Source of the DNA: Owenia fusiformis
Lineage: Eukaryota > Annelida > Polychaeta > Sabellida > Oweniidae
Assembly: GCA_903813345.2 (NCBI GenBank)
Contig: CAIIXF020000006.1
Span: 22,763,936 to 22,827,935, forward strand
Length of the DNA stretch: 64,000 nucleotides
Direction: 5' to 3'
Below the pieces are notes generated by a model. That model was not told where the DNA came from, did no database searches, and saw only the letters and a list, made by a program, of their open reading frames with translations. Shown one piece after another: positions 21,080 through 36,000 of this stretch. The position numbers were made by a program, and so were the translations under genes. How positions within the stretch are numbered: position 1 is the stretch's first letter; every line of letters begins with the position of its first letter.

Positions 21080-24000
21080 ATGACAAGCGAGGCAGGTAGA
21101 AAGGAATACTCGTGGAGCCACCTTTTGGTGGAAACTAATACTGTTGATGAACTGACACAACCAATAAGAGCCTCATCACGGATTAAGGTATATTTCTGAT
21201 AAATTACTGCTTTATGTAGTATATCTTTAACAAAGTTGAATTATCTTTTAGGTATACTTGAAGCCCTTGTTGGGTCCAGAGACTAGTTGTAAGACTATTA
21301 AAAAATCATCTTTTTGGTCCATCATTAATTTCTGCTTTGTAAAAAACATGTATCAATTATACTCCTCTTCTTCGGTATGAATATCCATTCTGGGCCGGGT
21401 CGTTCAATCAAATATATTGCATCTGCAGCAAATACCTGTAACTAAGAGTAAGAATAAAAAAATTATCAAATGCCAAGTGAATTTTGCTGTTTTCTAAATA
21501 TCAATATCCCATTGAAACAAGTGTTAAAATATTGTTTCTGATTATGATTTTCATTACAGTATCTTTGCCTGGCTGTGTCCCAGAACTATGTGGCATTTGG
21601 CACCAATACTGGGGTGATCTATATCTTCCAACGTGACCCCATCAAATACCTACAGGTCTATCTCGCTGATAAGGTAAATATGAGGTCAAAGACAATTTAC
21701 ATGCATAATGCACTTATTCATCATTTTATATGGGAATTGAGATGTTCAGACCAATTTATCTGAGGTACAGCTGTAACAGTTATCTGAGATACAGCTGTTA
21801 TTTGAAGTACAGCTGTTCTGATGTATAGCTGTTATCTCAGGTACAGCTGTTATCTCAGGTACACATGTTATCTGAGATCCAACTGTTATCTGAGGTACAG
21901 CTGTCATCTGAGGTACAGCTGTCATATGAGGTACAACCTGTTGAGAAATCTATATTGAAATGAGATAGAATGTACGTTGCAATACTCAACTGAACTTTTG
22001 ATACATTCCCATCAATCTTTTTCATAGCTTGGTGCACAATAGTTAAGACGGCAGCTACTTCAAGTGTTTTTATCATTTTGATCATATGAAATTGTTTTTG
22101 CATTATTATCTTTGAATTGTGTGCTTAAAAGATTGTATATTATCTCAAGTATTGTTTTCTTTGTAAAATTGATGTTTTAACAGTTGTAAGAGTTGTAAAC
22201 TCAAAATAGTTTTGGTCCTGTTTGAAACTCCTTTTCTGAGTACTTTGGAATTTATTTTTGAACCATTGCAACTTATATGATTTATTTGCAAGTCATTGCT
22301 TATCTAACAGTAAAAAAATGACTCATACTTATTAACAATTTTTAATAATATATACAGTATATATATATACATTGATGGATTTTTCCCAGTTGATCTGTTT
22401 TTATAAGGTTGTGCCAAGATTTGACACTTTTTAAATATTTCCTGTCACAAATTTAGATCCAGATTTAAGGACAATAACTCCAGCAAGAATATTCACATTT
22501 GCAAAAAACACTTGTTTTCCTATATTTTATGTTTTTCTCACAACAAAATAATGTTTTACTAATGTTGCACAATGTTTTAGGATCGCTCAATCAACTGTGT
22601 AGAGTTTGGACCAGATGACAACCTCTTGGCATACACAACAAGGTATGTATTGAATAGGCATAAACATATAATCAGAGACTAATTTATGGCCAACCCATAC
22701 ATATCTATACTTTTCTGTGGATTTAAAAATGACCAAATCATACCATACATGTACCTTCAACGTTCCACATGCATATGGAGGTATTCTGTTTTAATCGGGT
22801 ATTTTAATTGTGCAGAATTGCTCTACAACTACATTTTTGTCATATCGCATTGTTATCCTTATTTCATTTCCTTGAAAAAGATTTATGAAATAAATTAAAA
22901 TATTCACAACATTATTGCAGCAAAGGTATTGTTCAAGTGTTAGAGTTGAACATTGAGAAACGCAGCAAGCCTGAGAGAATCCGTGTCTCACACGAACACA
23001 AGGAAACCATTGTGACATCACTTTGCTGGAACCATACTGGGAACAAACTCTTCTGTGGTGACCAAAATGGCAAAGTTACAGTCGCATATATATCATCTAA
23101 GGTATGTAAGGCACTTAGAGTTCTTGTCATCGTTATAGCAGCATAATTTAATCTTTTAATCCTCAATTTACACCGAACAACTAGTTTTCTGCTTGGCAGA
23201 ATGGTGTATGAAGTTTAAGTTTTGCATAATGGGTTTGTCTATTGAAAAAAGGTATGACCTTTCCCAAAATGTAAATATAGTAAAACATGTGTGGAACTGG
23301 AACACCTCTGTAAGTGGAACACCAAGTCAGGTTACCATTAATTTTATAAAAAGTAAACATCTGTGTTTTGAGCACCAGTGGAACAATATTTTAAAGTGCC
23401 AAATGAGCTTCACTAACGTCCTCTCCCACTAACACAAGTTTTACTGTACAAGAAAATAATGTAAATGTAAATCATCATTGTGGGATCCACAGCCTTTACT
23501 ATCCTTTTGGAATAGTTCTCTCAAAAGCGTTAGGTAAAGAGGGGCTCTGATAAATCCGAATGGTAAATCATGTGATGCTCTATTTATTCAAGGCTAAGGA
23601 CCTGTTCAAACATCCAACAGAAGTCATCATGAAACTAGACTCTAAGGTGGTTCAACTTGACTGTTGTGAGAACAAAGTACTTGTCTCTACTCTCACCAGA
23701 AGCTACCTTTGCAATACTGCAAAGTGAGTCACAGTAATTAGCACTAAGTTATCCATTTTGTTTAGTTAAGGGTCATAAAAAAGTTGTTTTTTGTTTTAAA
23801 TTACAGATTCAAAATTGACCTATTTTGTCACCACTACACGTGGTCTCCAACATTTTTTGTGACGACATTCAGCGTTCGGAGTACAGTGTTTAGCGTCTAT
23901 TACAAATGGAAAGTGGTGACATTTTTTTATGTAAATACCTTGTGATTCTTTTTGTATATTATCAAGTACACTTGGTTCATTTGTGACTTTGTTTGTTTCA

Positions 24001-27000
24001 GGGAAAAATACACACACATTGGGACAAAACCTAGAGATGGTTGCTATGGTAATTGTTTCTTTCAAGGCCCAAAGGTGGAGACACCAGTCATCTATTGTGC
24101 CCGACCTGGATCTAGAATATGGGAGGTAGGTGAAAATGAATATGTTTAGAAATGTCATTGTATAATAACATTTTTCAGCAGTTGAAACTGGGTGTAATAC
24201 CTAGTTGAAAATTAGAAATTGCTTTCGCACGTAGTTGGAAATTCTGATTCACAAAAAATTGGTTAACATATTAGAGTCAGACTTTTGATCAGATATTTCC
24301 TTGATGTTTCAGGTTGACAATGAAGGAAATGTACTGAATACCCACCAGTTTAAGAAACTGTTAGATATGCCATCACTTGATGTTCTCTCTCTTGGGTAAA
24401 ATTAAGTTACTTTATATTTTATTTTTCATTTTTTCTTTGTGCATATGTGCATATATCAGATGTAAGAATGTTTGGCCTGCATCCCTATGAAAAAAAGATA
24501 CTCAAGAAATTATTGATAAACAAACATATATATTACTGATGCCTTAAGCCTGTGTCCGATTTTCTCCACCTTGACTGGAATATGGATAAGGGTTGGTTCA
24601 AAATATAATCATTGAATTTTTGAAAATTAACAAAGTAAATGAATGTAGTATCACAACCCATTTCATGTCACTACCTTTTTCAATTTTTTTCAATTTCTCA
24701 TTTCAGGGACCAAAGTGGCCGTTACCTTGGACCTGAATTGTCTTCCAATGGCCCCCAATCTCTGGCCTTCCCTCAATTACAGCTGTTTAGGTAGGTGAAA
24801 CCAAAATATAGTAACATAGTAGCAATAATAGCATTTGGATTGGATTCTTGTCCTAGATACATATAGCTACATGTAATTGAATAGGAATGAACTGACCAGC
24901 TGTTTGAGAAGATATGGGTATTTGACTCATAAACAATATGAAGATTATATGAAAACAGCAGTTAACTTGCGTCTATAGTCTTACTTTGATCTCGTGAACA
25001 AACTACTTTTGTTCGAGCATTGAATCTGGTTCATGTGTATATTTGCTTGCTTATGTTTATATTTAGGCCTTTCACTGAAGGATATCAGTAAGTATACTGG
25101 GTAAAATTTTGTAAATTCTGGGTGGACGATTTTTAATTTTAAATGAACAGGGAAGATATCCTTACCATTTAATTTATTCATCTGCTGGAACTTTGTAATA
25201 TTTATGATTCCAAAGCAATGCAATACAACGTCAACGATGCTAGCAATATTTGTATACGTGAATGCTGTGTAACATCTACTCTTATATGGCTTTTATGTTG
25301 ATATGATATATGAAAGAGGTGGTGACATTATTTCCATCATATATTTGTGACCAATATACAGCATCCGTGTTTTGCATCTTTAACAAATTACTACAGTAAA
25401 ACCTGTCTAAGTGGAACACATTTGATTCCTCCAAGAAGTGTTCCACTTCCACAGGTTCATTAACCTCTTGACAACCCAGAATGACGAGATCTCTCGTCGC
25501 CTCAGAAATGACCTCGAAACCCAGAGGGATGAGAAAATCCGTCACAAAATTGTTCACAAAAATTGCTCTTATTTGAACAATTTTCATCCAATTTACACAA
25601 AAATTGTTTTAAAACGTGTAGAAATGATCTCTGCCATCTAATTTTACTAAGTTGAGCATCTAAAGTTGTAAAGGTATGTAGTAAAATGTCAAAAGGTGGC
25701 AAAAATGAGAGATTCTCTGGTTTCAACCAATTTTAGAGCCTGGAATTCAAGAGGTTAACATTAAATCAGCTGGGGTGTTCCACTTTTTCTAGAGGTGTTC
25801 CACTTTCCAGGTTTTTCTGTATACATATTTGTAATTGCAGCAAGATGGTGATAGTTTGTATTGTTTTCAGGGTATTTTATTTAATAAAATCATACAAACA
25901 TATTCACATAATGGTGATAAAGACACCCCAGGGGGTTTATAGCTTGTCACAAGCTAAATATTTAAAACAGCAATAATAATACATTGTTAATTTGCTATGT
26001 TACGAAATCTTGTGGGAAACTGTTTTAATTACAATGGTGTTGTCATTAATTGTGTATAATTAATATGTGCATCATATATTTTATGGTTATAGTGTTTCTC
26101 TTTGTACTATGTGATAACGACTGGAAGATGAGTGAATTCAAGTTCAACTAAAAATTTTCCAATCAACATATAACATTATCAAATACATAATATATGAGTT
26201 TAAGTTGTAACCATTTTGCCAAATAAAAAACCTGAAAAAGTTGTGATTCTTATATTTTCAGTGACCAGTATCTGTTGACATGGACTGAGAGCGCCCTCTA
26301 TATATTCAACCCCATCAAAGTCCAAGTTCTACTCTGGAACAAACAATATAAAGGTATTACTGACATCAACTTCTTTCTTCACAAGGAAACCAATCATGTT
26401 GTTATATTTTCACTCATGTTAGTTAAGGATTTTGTTTAAAATGCCAACTTTTTAATCGCTGTAAAAAAGGAAACATCTCTAAATATTATATCTTTCTTTC
26501 TAAGATGAATGCGATTCTGATTCATTCAGCCACTTTTTATGGTATTAATCATTAATTCTATCATCATATGGATGAAAAGTAAATTAATTGAATCAATTTT
26601 AATATTGATCATAAAACAATCATGTTTGATTTCTTCTTGCAGATATTACCAGTGTGAAATGTTTCAAGAACGACCTGTATGTGTTACAAGGACAGTCTAC
26701 AATGTCTAAACTCTCACTGTTAAGTGTTGAAAAGTGTATCCTAAAGCTGTCTCTGGGCCAACTGTGGCAACTCTGTGCAGATGTCTGTATCCATTTTAGG
26801 GCTTGCATCACTCCAAGCCAGGCCAGAACATGGATACCAATAGATATGTTGGAAGATATAAAAAGCAGTTTAAAGGATAGTGGCCATGCTAAACTATCTG
26901 ATAAACTGGCTGTTGTCATAGCAACACTAGAGCCACCTATTGAGAAAGATGAGTCGCATAATGCTAGTCGACGTGGGAGCACTGAGTCGCAAGACAGTTC

Positions 27001-30000
27001 CACACGATTAGATTCTGGTATATATCTTATAAATAGGTCAGATAATATGGAGGCATTTCAAGTCAACACTCAAACATCGGTCACAATGGATACAAAGGAT
27101 GTTGCCATGGATTCTATAGATGTTGCCATGGATACCATAGATGCAAGTGATATCAATCGTAATAAGGTCCAAGACAATAATCATATCCAACCCGTAGCTC
27201 TTGAACAAATAAATGGTGATTTATCAGTAAATCCGGGCACTGATAAATCAGATAATAATCCAGAAACAAATATGAATCATGTGCCTGTGCAAGAATACAA
27301 GTCCAAACCACTTAATTTTGACATTCCATGTGAGGAAAACAAAGACCCTCCTCAGGAAGAGCCAAGTGAGCAGCCTCCAACAGAAAATGATCAGTCCCCC
27401 ACCCAAAGTGACCAGTCCCCAAGAATAAGAAAGAACTCGGATGCAAGTTTAAATTCTCAGACAAGCCTGGATAGGATAGATGAACGAGGGATTTTACGTC
27501 ACGGATCACAAGAGAGTCTCTCAAGTAGTGACATGGTTGTAGGAAATTCTGGGATTGATCCAGAGCCTGTTTATGCAAAATCAGAACGAGGTCAGCGTTT
27601 GAAAGGACGTAAAAAGAAGGCTTCAGAGGTAGATCTTACTGGTGTAGGGAAAGCAGGAACCAAAAATAGGAGTAAAGGTAATCTCTCTTGTCTATACAAT
27701 ATTAATTGTGCCTATATGATATAGCACATATTGTAGCAGTAAAGATCTTAAATTGTATTTATATAGTTTAGTTTCACTAAAAAATGATTCGCACATCGAT
27801 CAAAGGTTGAGACGAGAACCACTTCATTGAAATGTTGAAACATGATACCACTAAAACATATCCTACTGTTTATGGCATTATATTAAACCTTATTGAATAT
27901 TTTTCTTTAATTTGTAGCCAAAGCTAGAAGATCTCAAAGCGTAGATATACAAATCATAGACCAAAAACCAGGTAACATTTCTGTCCAATAAGTAAAAATT
28001 AATATTTGATTGAATAGGGAACTACAGTATTAGATTGCATAATGCAATATTTGATTGCATTGGCTGCTAAATTCAGATGGCTGCCTTTTTCAGTTTGAAA
28101 GATAATTTCCGACGTTACTGAGTTATCAGATTTGGTCTAAAATTTGTAGCCTAGTGCCTTATTGGCGTAGGATCTTTATGTCAGAAGGAATTTATGATAT
28201 CATGTCTTGTCATGATTGTATAATTTGTCTTTATGATCTTTATGTCAGAAGGAATTTATGATATCATGTCTTGTCATGATTGTATAATTTGTCTTTATGA
28301 GACATCACAACTGCCTGGTTTGAATAAAAGATTACTTCCTTTTTTAGTTCCAAGGGGACGGTTACACACAACAGACGGAACTCCAAGCTTGGAAGTCATT
28401 AGCAACCCAGCCAAAAAACCCTCTACTCCAACACAGGTTCAAACCTTGACCAAATCTCCATCACTTCCTTCTATGGACACAATTGATGCCAACGCAGACA
28501 AAGAACCAAAAGAACAACCCAAACTGAAACCAAACAAGATGTCATTCTCCAAGATGGTTGGTCCAATGGTATTGGAAGCCATGAAGACATTGACTCCAAG
28601 TGACCCTACTAACATTGGCCTGGAGTTTGCTCTGAGTGATATTGACAGTGGTGCTCACATTGATGGAGAGTTAGAGATGGGTCCTAAGATTTCATTCACA
28701 GCCATGAAAGAAAGGTATGGATTCTCATAGAGTGTTTGAGATTTGCCCAGTTTTTATCCTTTTGGTCTGAGCGAACCATCAAAGTGGTCAAAAAGAACCA
28801 AGCTTACCTTCTCAAAAATCTGTCTGAGAAGATCAAATATCTGAGATATTTCTGTGTGTCCTGTGTATTTTATCTCATGCTATAAATTCACTAAAATGCT
28901 CATTTTGTGTGCATTCAAAAGCAAAAATATTTTTGAATACCTGTACATGCTAAATGTGATTTGAAAAGGAAAACTCGGTACCCTGCTTAAAAATAACATT
29001 CTTAGATAGAATCAAACACCTATTGTTCAATTTATACTGAAAATGACATCACATCAGAATCAAGATCAATACTGCCCATTGTCATTGCAGTTTGTCTGAA
29101 AAGTTCAGCTCTGGTACAAAGAACCTATTGAAGAACTTCAAGGAGAAGACTGACCAGCTTAGGAAGAAAGACACAAGTGTTCCAGAATTGTTAGATGTTA
29201 GACAGCCAACACTAAGACATGGTAGAGCTCATGTAAGTGAAGAAAACTTGACTGTTGCATTTCAAACAGAATACTTCCCATCTGTCCAAAAATTCTTTCA
29301 AAATTATACAGTTTTTGTTAACCATTCTGAGCACTTTTGAAGTGATGTAGGGCCAAAAAGGTCAAATTTGAATCCCCATGGAATTTAAAAGTGAACCCCC
29401 ATTGGCAAAGCTTGTTACAGGCTGGGACCTTCATCCCAACTTGTAACCACATATTTTTCTGTCTTTAGGGTCAGGAGGATGGACAAGACAAGGCAGAGCT
29501 TGTTAATGATCAGGAATCAAGAGTGGATCTTACACAACTTGAGGCTGCCACCAAAACTGCAAGGTATTGTACATAAACTTTGTTGCATTAGACAATTTAG
29601 AGACAATGTATTATTATATAAATGCTTTTGTGGTATACGTTATCACACCAGGACATCATTGTTAAGCAAATTCTTTAATCCATTTTGCTTCCAAAAGTTG
29701 TTCAGTTAAGAATTCATAATTAAATCAATTGTTTTCTTACTATGATGTCATCATTGCCATGTAAAACATAATGAACTTGGAATTTTCATAGCTAAGAAAG
29801 TTCTGGTTATGTATGTTTTATTTACAGTGAATTGCTACAGAACACCTCAGTCAAAGAGGCCGATCTTCGCAGTTGCTTGACCACTTGGGCCAGAGAACTG
29901 AACAAATCTCTACATGCACTCCACATAACAAGAGCCATTGGACAAATAAAGCATATCAATACTCAACTTACACAGCTTAGATCTAAGATCAAGTCAGAGA

Positions 30001-33000
30001 GAGAGGAAAATGAAAGTCTACAAAGAGTCAAAGATGAGGAGTTGAAATTAGAAGATAGTGGAGTCGTTGATGATGGTTTACATGTGAGTGAAACTCACAC
30101 TGAGTCATTTTCAATAGATGGTGCAATAAAGAAAACCAATGGGAGTTTTGGTGAATCTGATATCCCAGTCATTAATGAAAGATTTACAGTAGCAACTACT
30201 GGCAGTCAAAATACTACTGCTGATTCGGACAAACTGAGATATAATGTGCAATGTGAAAACATTCCTAATTTCAATACAATGCAACCTAATAATGTAACTA
30301 ACGATGAAGATACACTCGAACGTAAAAATGATATGAATGATGGCAGTATTATTAACATCTGTGAAAAGAACAATGCCAAAAAGATATCTGAGCATTCGGA
30401 AACACAATATGAAACATTGCTGAATGATCAGGAAGATCCTGATGAAATGAATCATCCCAAATCATTAGTTGAGCTTTCCAGGAAATCTCTTGAGATGAAG
30501 CCCTTTGACTATTCAAACAATTCAAAAACAAATCCAAAGGTCAAAAATTCACAGAATGGAGCTCAGGAACCTGTCAGTACATGCCATCCTCATTCAAACA
30601 CAAAACCAAACAAAAACCTTGAAGATACAAAAAACTCTAAAGAACAGCTACAGAATATTTCATATAGCAACCAAAATTACTTGGAGGACTTTGAGAAAAA
30701 ACATACCCGTATGTTAACTGAAAAAGTGAAAGACTGTCGTGAACAGATCTCCAACATTATAAACAGCATAAGTGAAATCATTCACATAGATAACCCCTTT
30801 ACTGAAACTGAGCCTGAATCTGTTATGACTGAGCTGGCTCGTAAATGCTTTGAGCTGGAGGTACATGGCGATATTAATGAACACATTCCAACTGTTGAAC
30901 ATGTTATTGATGCATGCTCCGAGATCTCACTTGATGGGGATCTAGAGACTTGTGTTCATATCAAAAAGGATTTGGAAACTTTGAACAATGAGGATCTAGA
31001 AACATCTGTGAAAATTGATGAGGATTTAGAAACTGTGAACAATGTGAGTTCTGAAAGAGAAATCAGTATTATTGATCAATGTAACAGTGCTGAATATGCT
31101 ATGAAATCCACGAATGGAAACCAGGGAATGAACCATGCAGCAGACTGTTCAGGTTTCAAAATAAACAATGTTGAAAGTTTTGAAAATGAAATCCCCATAA
31201 CAGTGCCACGCACTAACTTAAGAACTATAGGCTCCACAGTAGATGATATCGTTCTTTCCAATAGTTTAGATGAGGCCATGGGACTTTTCACTAAATGTTA
31301 CTTCTACATGCTTGATTACTCAAAGGTATCAACTGCATTGGAGAAGCTGCATGGACCTAGGTACAAGCGCTGGCTGGACATATTAGAATGCTTAAAAGGT
31401 AAGGTAATGAAGCAGTCATTTGCTTTATAAAAAAATTAGAAATACATTATACATGCACATGTATGTGACATGAATTTATAGCTTTAGTTTTTTCAATTTT
31501 GTAACATTTACATTTTACATGTTACATAAAATTGACATTTATGTAACATGAATTTATAGGTTTTGTTTTTTGAATTTTTTATAAGAAATATTCCAAATGT
31601 GTATTTTTCACTTATTAGGGTAGAGTCTCGTGCCTGTAAGCAGCTTTCATCAGGGGGTCTAATTTATTTTCAAGGGACTGTAATTTGAGCTGAAGAATAA
31701 CATTTGGCCAAAAAATGCCAATTTCGATAATAGAAATTTCAATTTTGCCTGAGCAATACATGTACATGAATAATGTTTGTTAGAAATTCCAATTTTGACT
31801 GAGCAATACATGTACATGAATTATGTTTGTTAGAAATTCCAATTTTGACTGAACAATACATGTACATGAATTTTGTTTATTTTCTTATAGCTCTTGGTCA
31901 ATCTGACCCAGTCCAGGTGCTGATAAACAACAAGAGCTTCAACAGTGCAGTAGATTTACTGAGGTCAGGGATCATACAAGACCCCAGATGTTACCTTGTC
32001 TACATTGTACAGTAAGTCAAAGCCGTATCTCACCCCCATGGTGAATCAATCCCTACTAACAATAGATTTAGTCTTAATTTACGGATTATTTGTGAATTAC
32101 AGATAAAACATACCATAAGAAATATCGAGAAATGACCGAGTATAAAGCAAAACATCAGAAGAATAGAATTAAAAACTATTTATGATTTAAACTAATTGCA
32201 TGTGATTTCAAATAAAAAAATACCTGACGTGTATTGTTTCAAAAATATATTTTTTAAATGGCCTATTGACTGTTGATGTGGAAAAGTCAGTTGGTTCTGC
32301 AGCTCAGTGGTAGAGCACTCGCCTGGAAAATGAGGCACCCAGTGGGGTGGACTGACTTTTTCACATCAGCCCTTAATTTCATTCTGTGTTTTCATTTATA
32401 AATGACCTATTGATATTCTGCAGACTGTGTAAGCTAAGGCCCCTGCAGTGCTTGGACTTTTGTGTGGAATCTAACCTAGTTAGGCCCCTAGATGTCCTCT
32501 ATATGTGCATGAACAATGACAATCAGACTCAACACTTTCTACACTACATGCAGAGAAAATTGGAGAAGGATCGGACAGATAAAAGGTACATTTCAATGCT
32601 ATAATGTTGTGAGGTTATCTTTGGCCATTGTGCTTATTTTGAGGCCATGTAATTCAACAATAATGTAAGCTCATTGACTAACATATCTGAGAGAAGTACC
32701 TTACAATATATCAAGTTTATGCAAATTCTTCATTGGTTGAATCAGGTCCCTGATAAACATGATTATGCAGTTAATATTTCTCTGAGTCCTTGGATATCAT
32801 GATAAGGTATGGTCATTATAACAACATATATAACATGCATAACATTACAGTGATGGTTGTCATGACATCTACTCTACATTACAGAGATGGAGAGAAGTAA
32901 ACAAATCAAATGGTTGCCAGAACAACATGTATGATATTAAATCAACTAATGGTTGCTATAACAATATATGTTATATTACAGCGAGCCTAGCTTACAGCAA

Positions 33001-36000
33001 TGTGTAGATAAACTAGCTAGTGACAGAGATGTGGCAAGCATGTGGTTAAGGCTGTTACTAGAGAGAAGTAAACCAGTGGTTGCCATAACAACATGTGTAT
33101 GTGGTTCACCAAGGTGAGTCCGATGCACAAAAAATGGTGCTTTGAATGCTACTCTTATGTTTAGTATGGTACAATTTGGTCATACTGAAATTGAACTAAA
33201 AAATGCAAATCCAGAAGGTCTGTAGAATTTGAAATGATAAAAGCATCCAATAAGTTATACCATACAAAAAAACTCGACAGAATTCAGTTACCTACTACAG
33301 ATTATTCACATATCGAAAATATTATCATGGAATCAAAAAATCATATTCTTTCTCCAGGCCTGGCTCCCATAAAGCACACTGGAGAGATAGCAACACCATA
33401 GATGCAATCATTAACTCTGGGACATGTGAAACACAATGGACAATGAAAACATTGAGGAATACAGGGTGAGAAATAAGAATGCATTTTGTATATTTGGCTA
33501 GATTAGTTGAATACTATTTGTCAAGCTTAACTCGTGTTGTTTTTGTAGAAGGATGATATATGATGGGTAGGATTATTCTTCTATTCAAGTGCTTTCACAT
33601 AACCTTTTTCATGTTCTTTGTATTATTTTCTATCAATTCTTTAGAAATACAGGGTGTCCCAAAGAAAATTTTACTGAGAGAAAAACATGAAATAACTATG
33701 TATCATGTGAGTATGGAAGGAATATTCTTGAATATGGTCATCATCTGACAAATAATTCAGTATTCATGAAGATATGAAAGTTGCATCAAGTGTCTCCACT
33801 TAGTTTTAGAGAAAACCTTGCTTTTACACCTGACAGACAATTTAGTTATCATAAACTTCTGAAAGTTTTACGAGGTTTAACACCATCACCCATTTTTCTT
33901 TGTCTTCAGAAAAGTTCAGTTTTTTGGATGAAGGAAAGAAGAGTTATTTCCATTTCATTTGTAGACAATATTTTGGGACACCCTCTCTGTTAGTCTCAAA
34001 ACTAGTAGAATAAAATACCAGAGTACTACATATTTAACGCTTGTAATGAATCTTGTAATATTCTTTCCAGGTATTGGGCTGGCTGGCTGATTCAACAGAA
34101 GAAACTTGGAAACATCAAGGATGTTCTGGAGACTCTACTTAAACTTGGAGATATTGAACTGTTTCAACACAAAAAGTTTGGTAAGATTGAAATGTTGGAC
34201 TTGCAACAATGACATACATCAAAAGACCTTTACTAAAAGGAATGTTTATAGCCTAAAATCATATTAATTGAGAATGTTTTCATTTACCCTAAATGCTCCT
34301 TATAAGTGTTAGGAAAAAAATGAATTGTAAAAATGTAGGGTCCCAACTAGCCTTGCCCAAGTCGGTATTTTTTAAAATATCTTGATCTTGAATTATTACT
34401 GCCTTGAACAATCTAATGCCATAATAGAAATCAAGATAAGTAAAAGAGACCGACTTGGGCAAGGCTAGGTCCCAACAGTCATTGAGAAATCATAATTTCC
34501 ATATAATAGTGATATTCTATCCCTCACATGAAATAACAGAGAAGTATTCTGGAAAGTATTATGAATAATATATTAGTATTGTATGTTGTTTTTAGGTTAT
34601 ATCCCAGTTACACCAAAGGAATGGACAGATCTCTTGAAAATATATGATAAACAGAATAGTCAACATGCAGTGCCAAACTCTAGTGAAATTTGCTCAAAAT
34701 GTGGTCAAAATTGGGCAGCCATAAATGAGCAGACAGATTCTGACAACGAAATTAAGAAATTGAAGGAATCTGATTGGTCATCCACAGTCACATGGGAAAG
34801 CCTTGCACTGCTATTGGTTCAGCATGTAGATGTTGATGAGGGATTAAAGCTGTTGAAAGGAGTGAAGATTCCAACTGGGGGTCTATCTTCAGAGTTCTTC
34901 AAACATTGTGCATTGAGGGCTTTAGCTGAAGAGAGACAAAGGTATTGTGTATTGACAATGTTATCTACAAGTAATTAATTTTTGTCTAACAAATATATGT
35001 ACATGTATATATGTATATGTACAATATAAACTGTAAATTGTTTTAATTGGTCACCCGCTTTAATTTAGTAAAATTCATGTAGTCACTAATACAAAATAGT
35101 CACAAGTCCTCAGGTTACAGCCTGTTTATTTTTGAATATTTATTTTGTTCCTCAATAACTACAGAAAATACTGACAACTTGAAAAATTGTCAAATATATT
35201 AAAATAGATTTTAACAGACTAGAGTCATTGAAACTGTCTTTTACTGGACATATTTTCTATTGTATAGATATCAAGCTCTGTAGGTTATATGAAAATTGAT
35301 CCATAAATCTAATGAATAGTGATGGTGAAACTTGAAACTACCTTCCAACACCTTGGTAAATGGTCCAAAGGAGGAGTTCAGGTTGTGGAACTTTTGCAGG
35401 GGAGAGTAAAATGTAAATATATCCATCCATTGTTATTCTTTGATGTTTTGCCGTTTTTATATCACAATCAGAAAGTGGTGACATATGACATAGTCTCACA
35501 CTTGTAGTCAGTGGTTGGTGTTTGGCATTTGGTGGTCTAGGTGTTGACATTTTGCATCTTAATGCCTTGTTTAGGTATACCAAATAGTATCTTATTTCAG
35601 AGACTGGCTGAAGAGTACAATGTTAAAGATAGACACACACCTCTGGAGTAAACACTCGATGCATGATCCCCCTCAGGTGAGCTTGTTTCGCTGTACACTC
35701 CAATGAACCATTATGATTGTTGATTTATTATTTTATTTTACTACTACTTGTATGGCAACATATTGTTACAGTCTACATTTTGTAACTGGTGTTTGGCAGT
35801 TGGTGTATACGTCATATTGTTGTTACACTTTTTCATGACTTTTTGGAACCTTTTGCGGGTGATGACATTTTGTCACGTTAATGTATTTTTGAAAAAAATC
35901 ACACTAGTGAACCAGCATATGGATTTGTTCTTTTGTTTTACTATTGTATATATTTAATATAGAATATAAATGATTTAATGACAGAGCTTATACATGGAAA

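Noticed and set aside
30111-30455. ORFs antisense to HPS5 exon 15
   Set aside because: Shadow frames of a long, well-supported coding exon.
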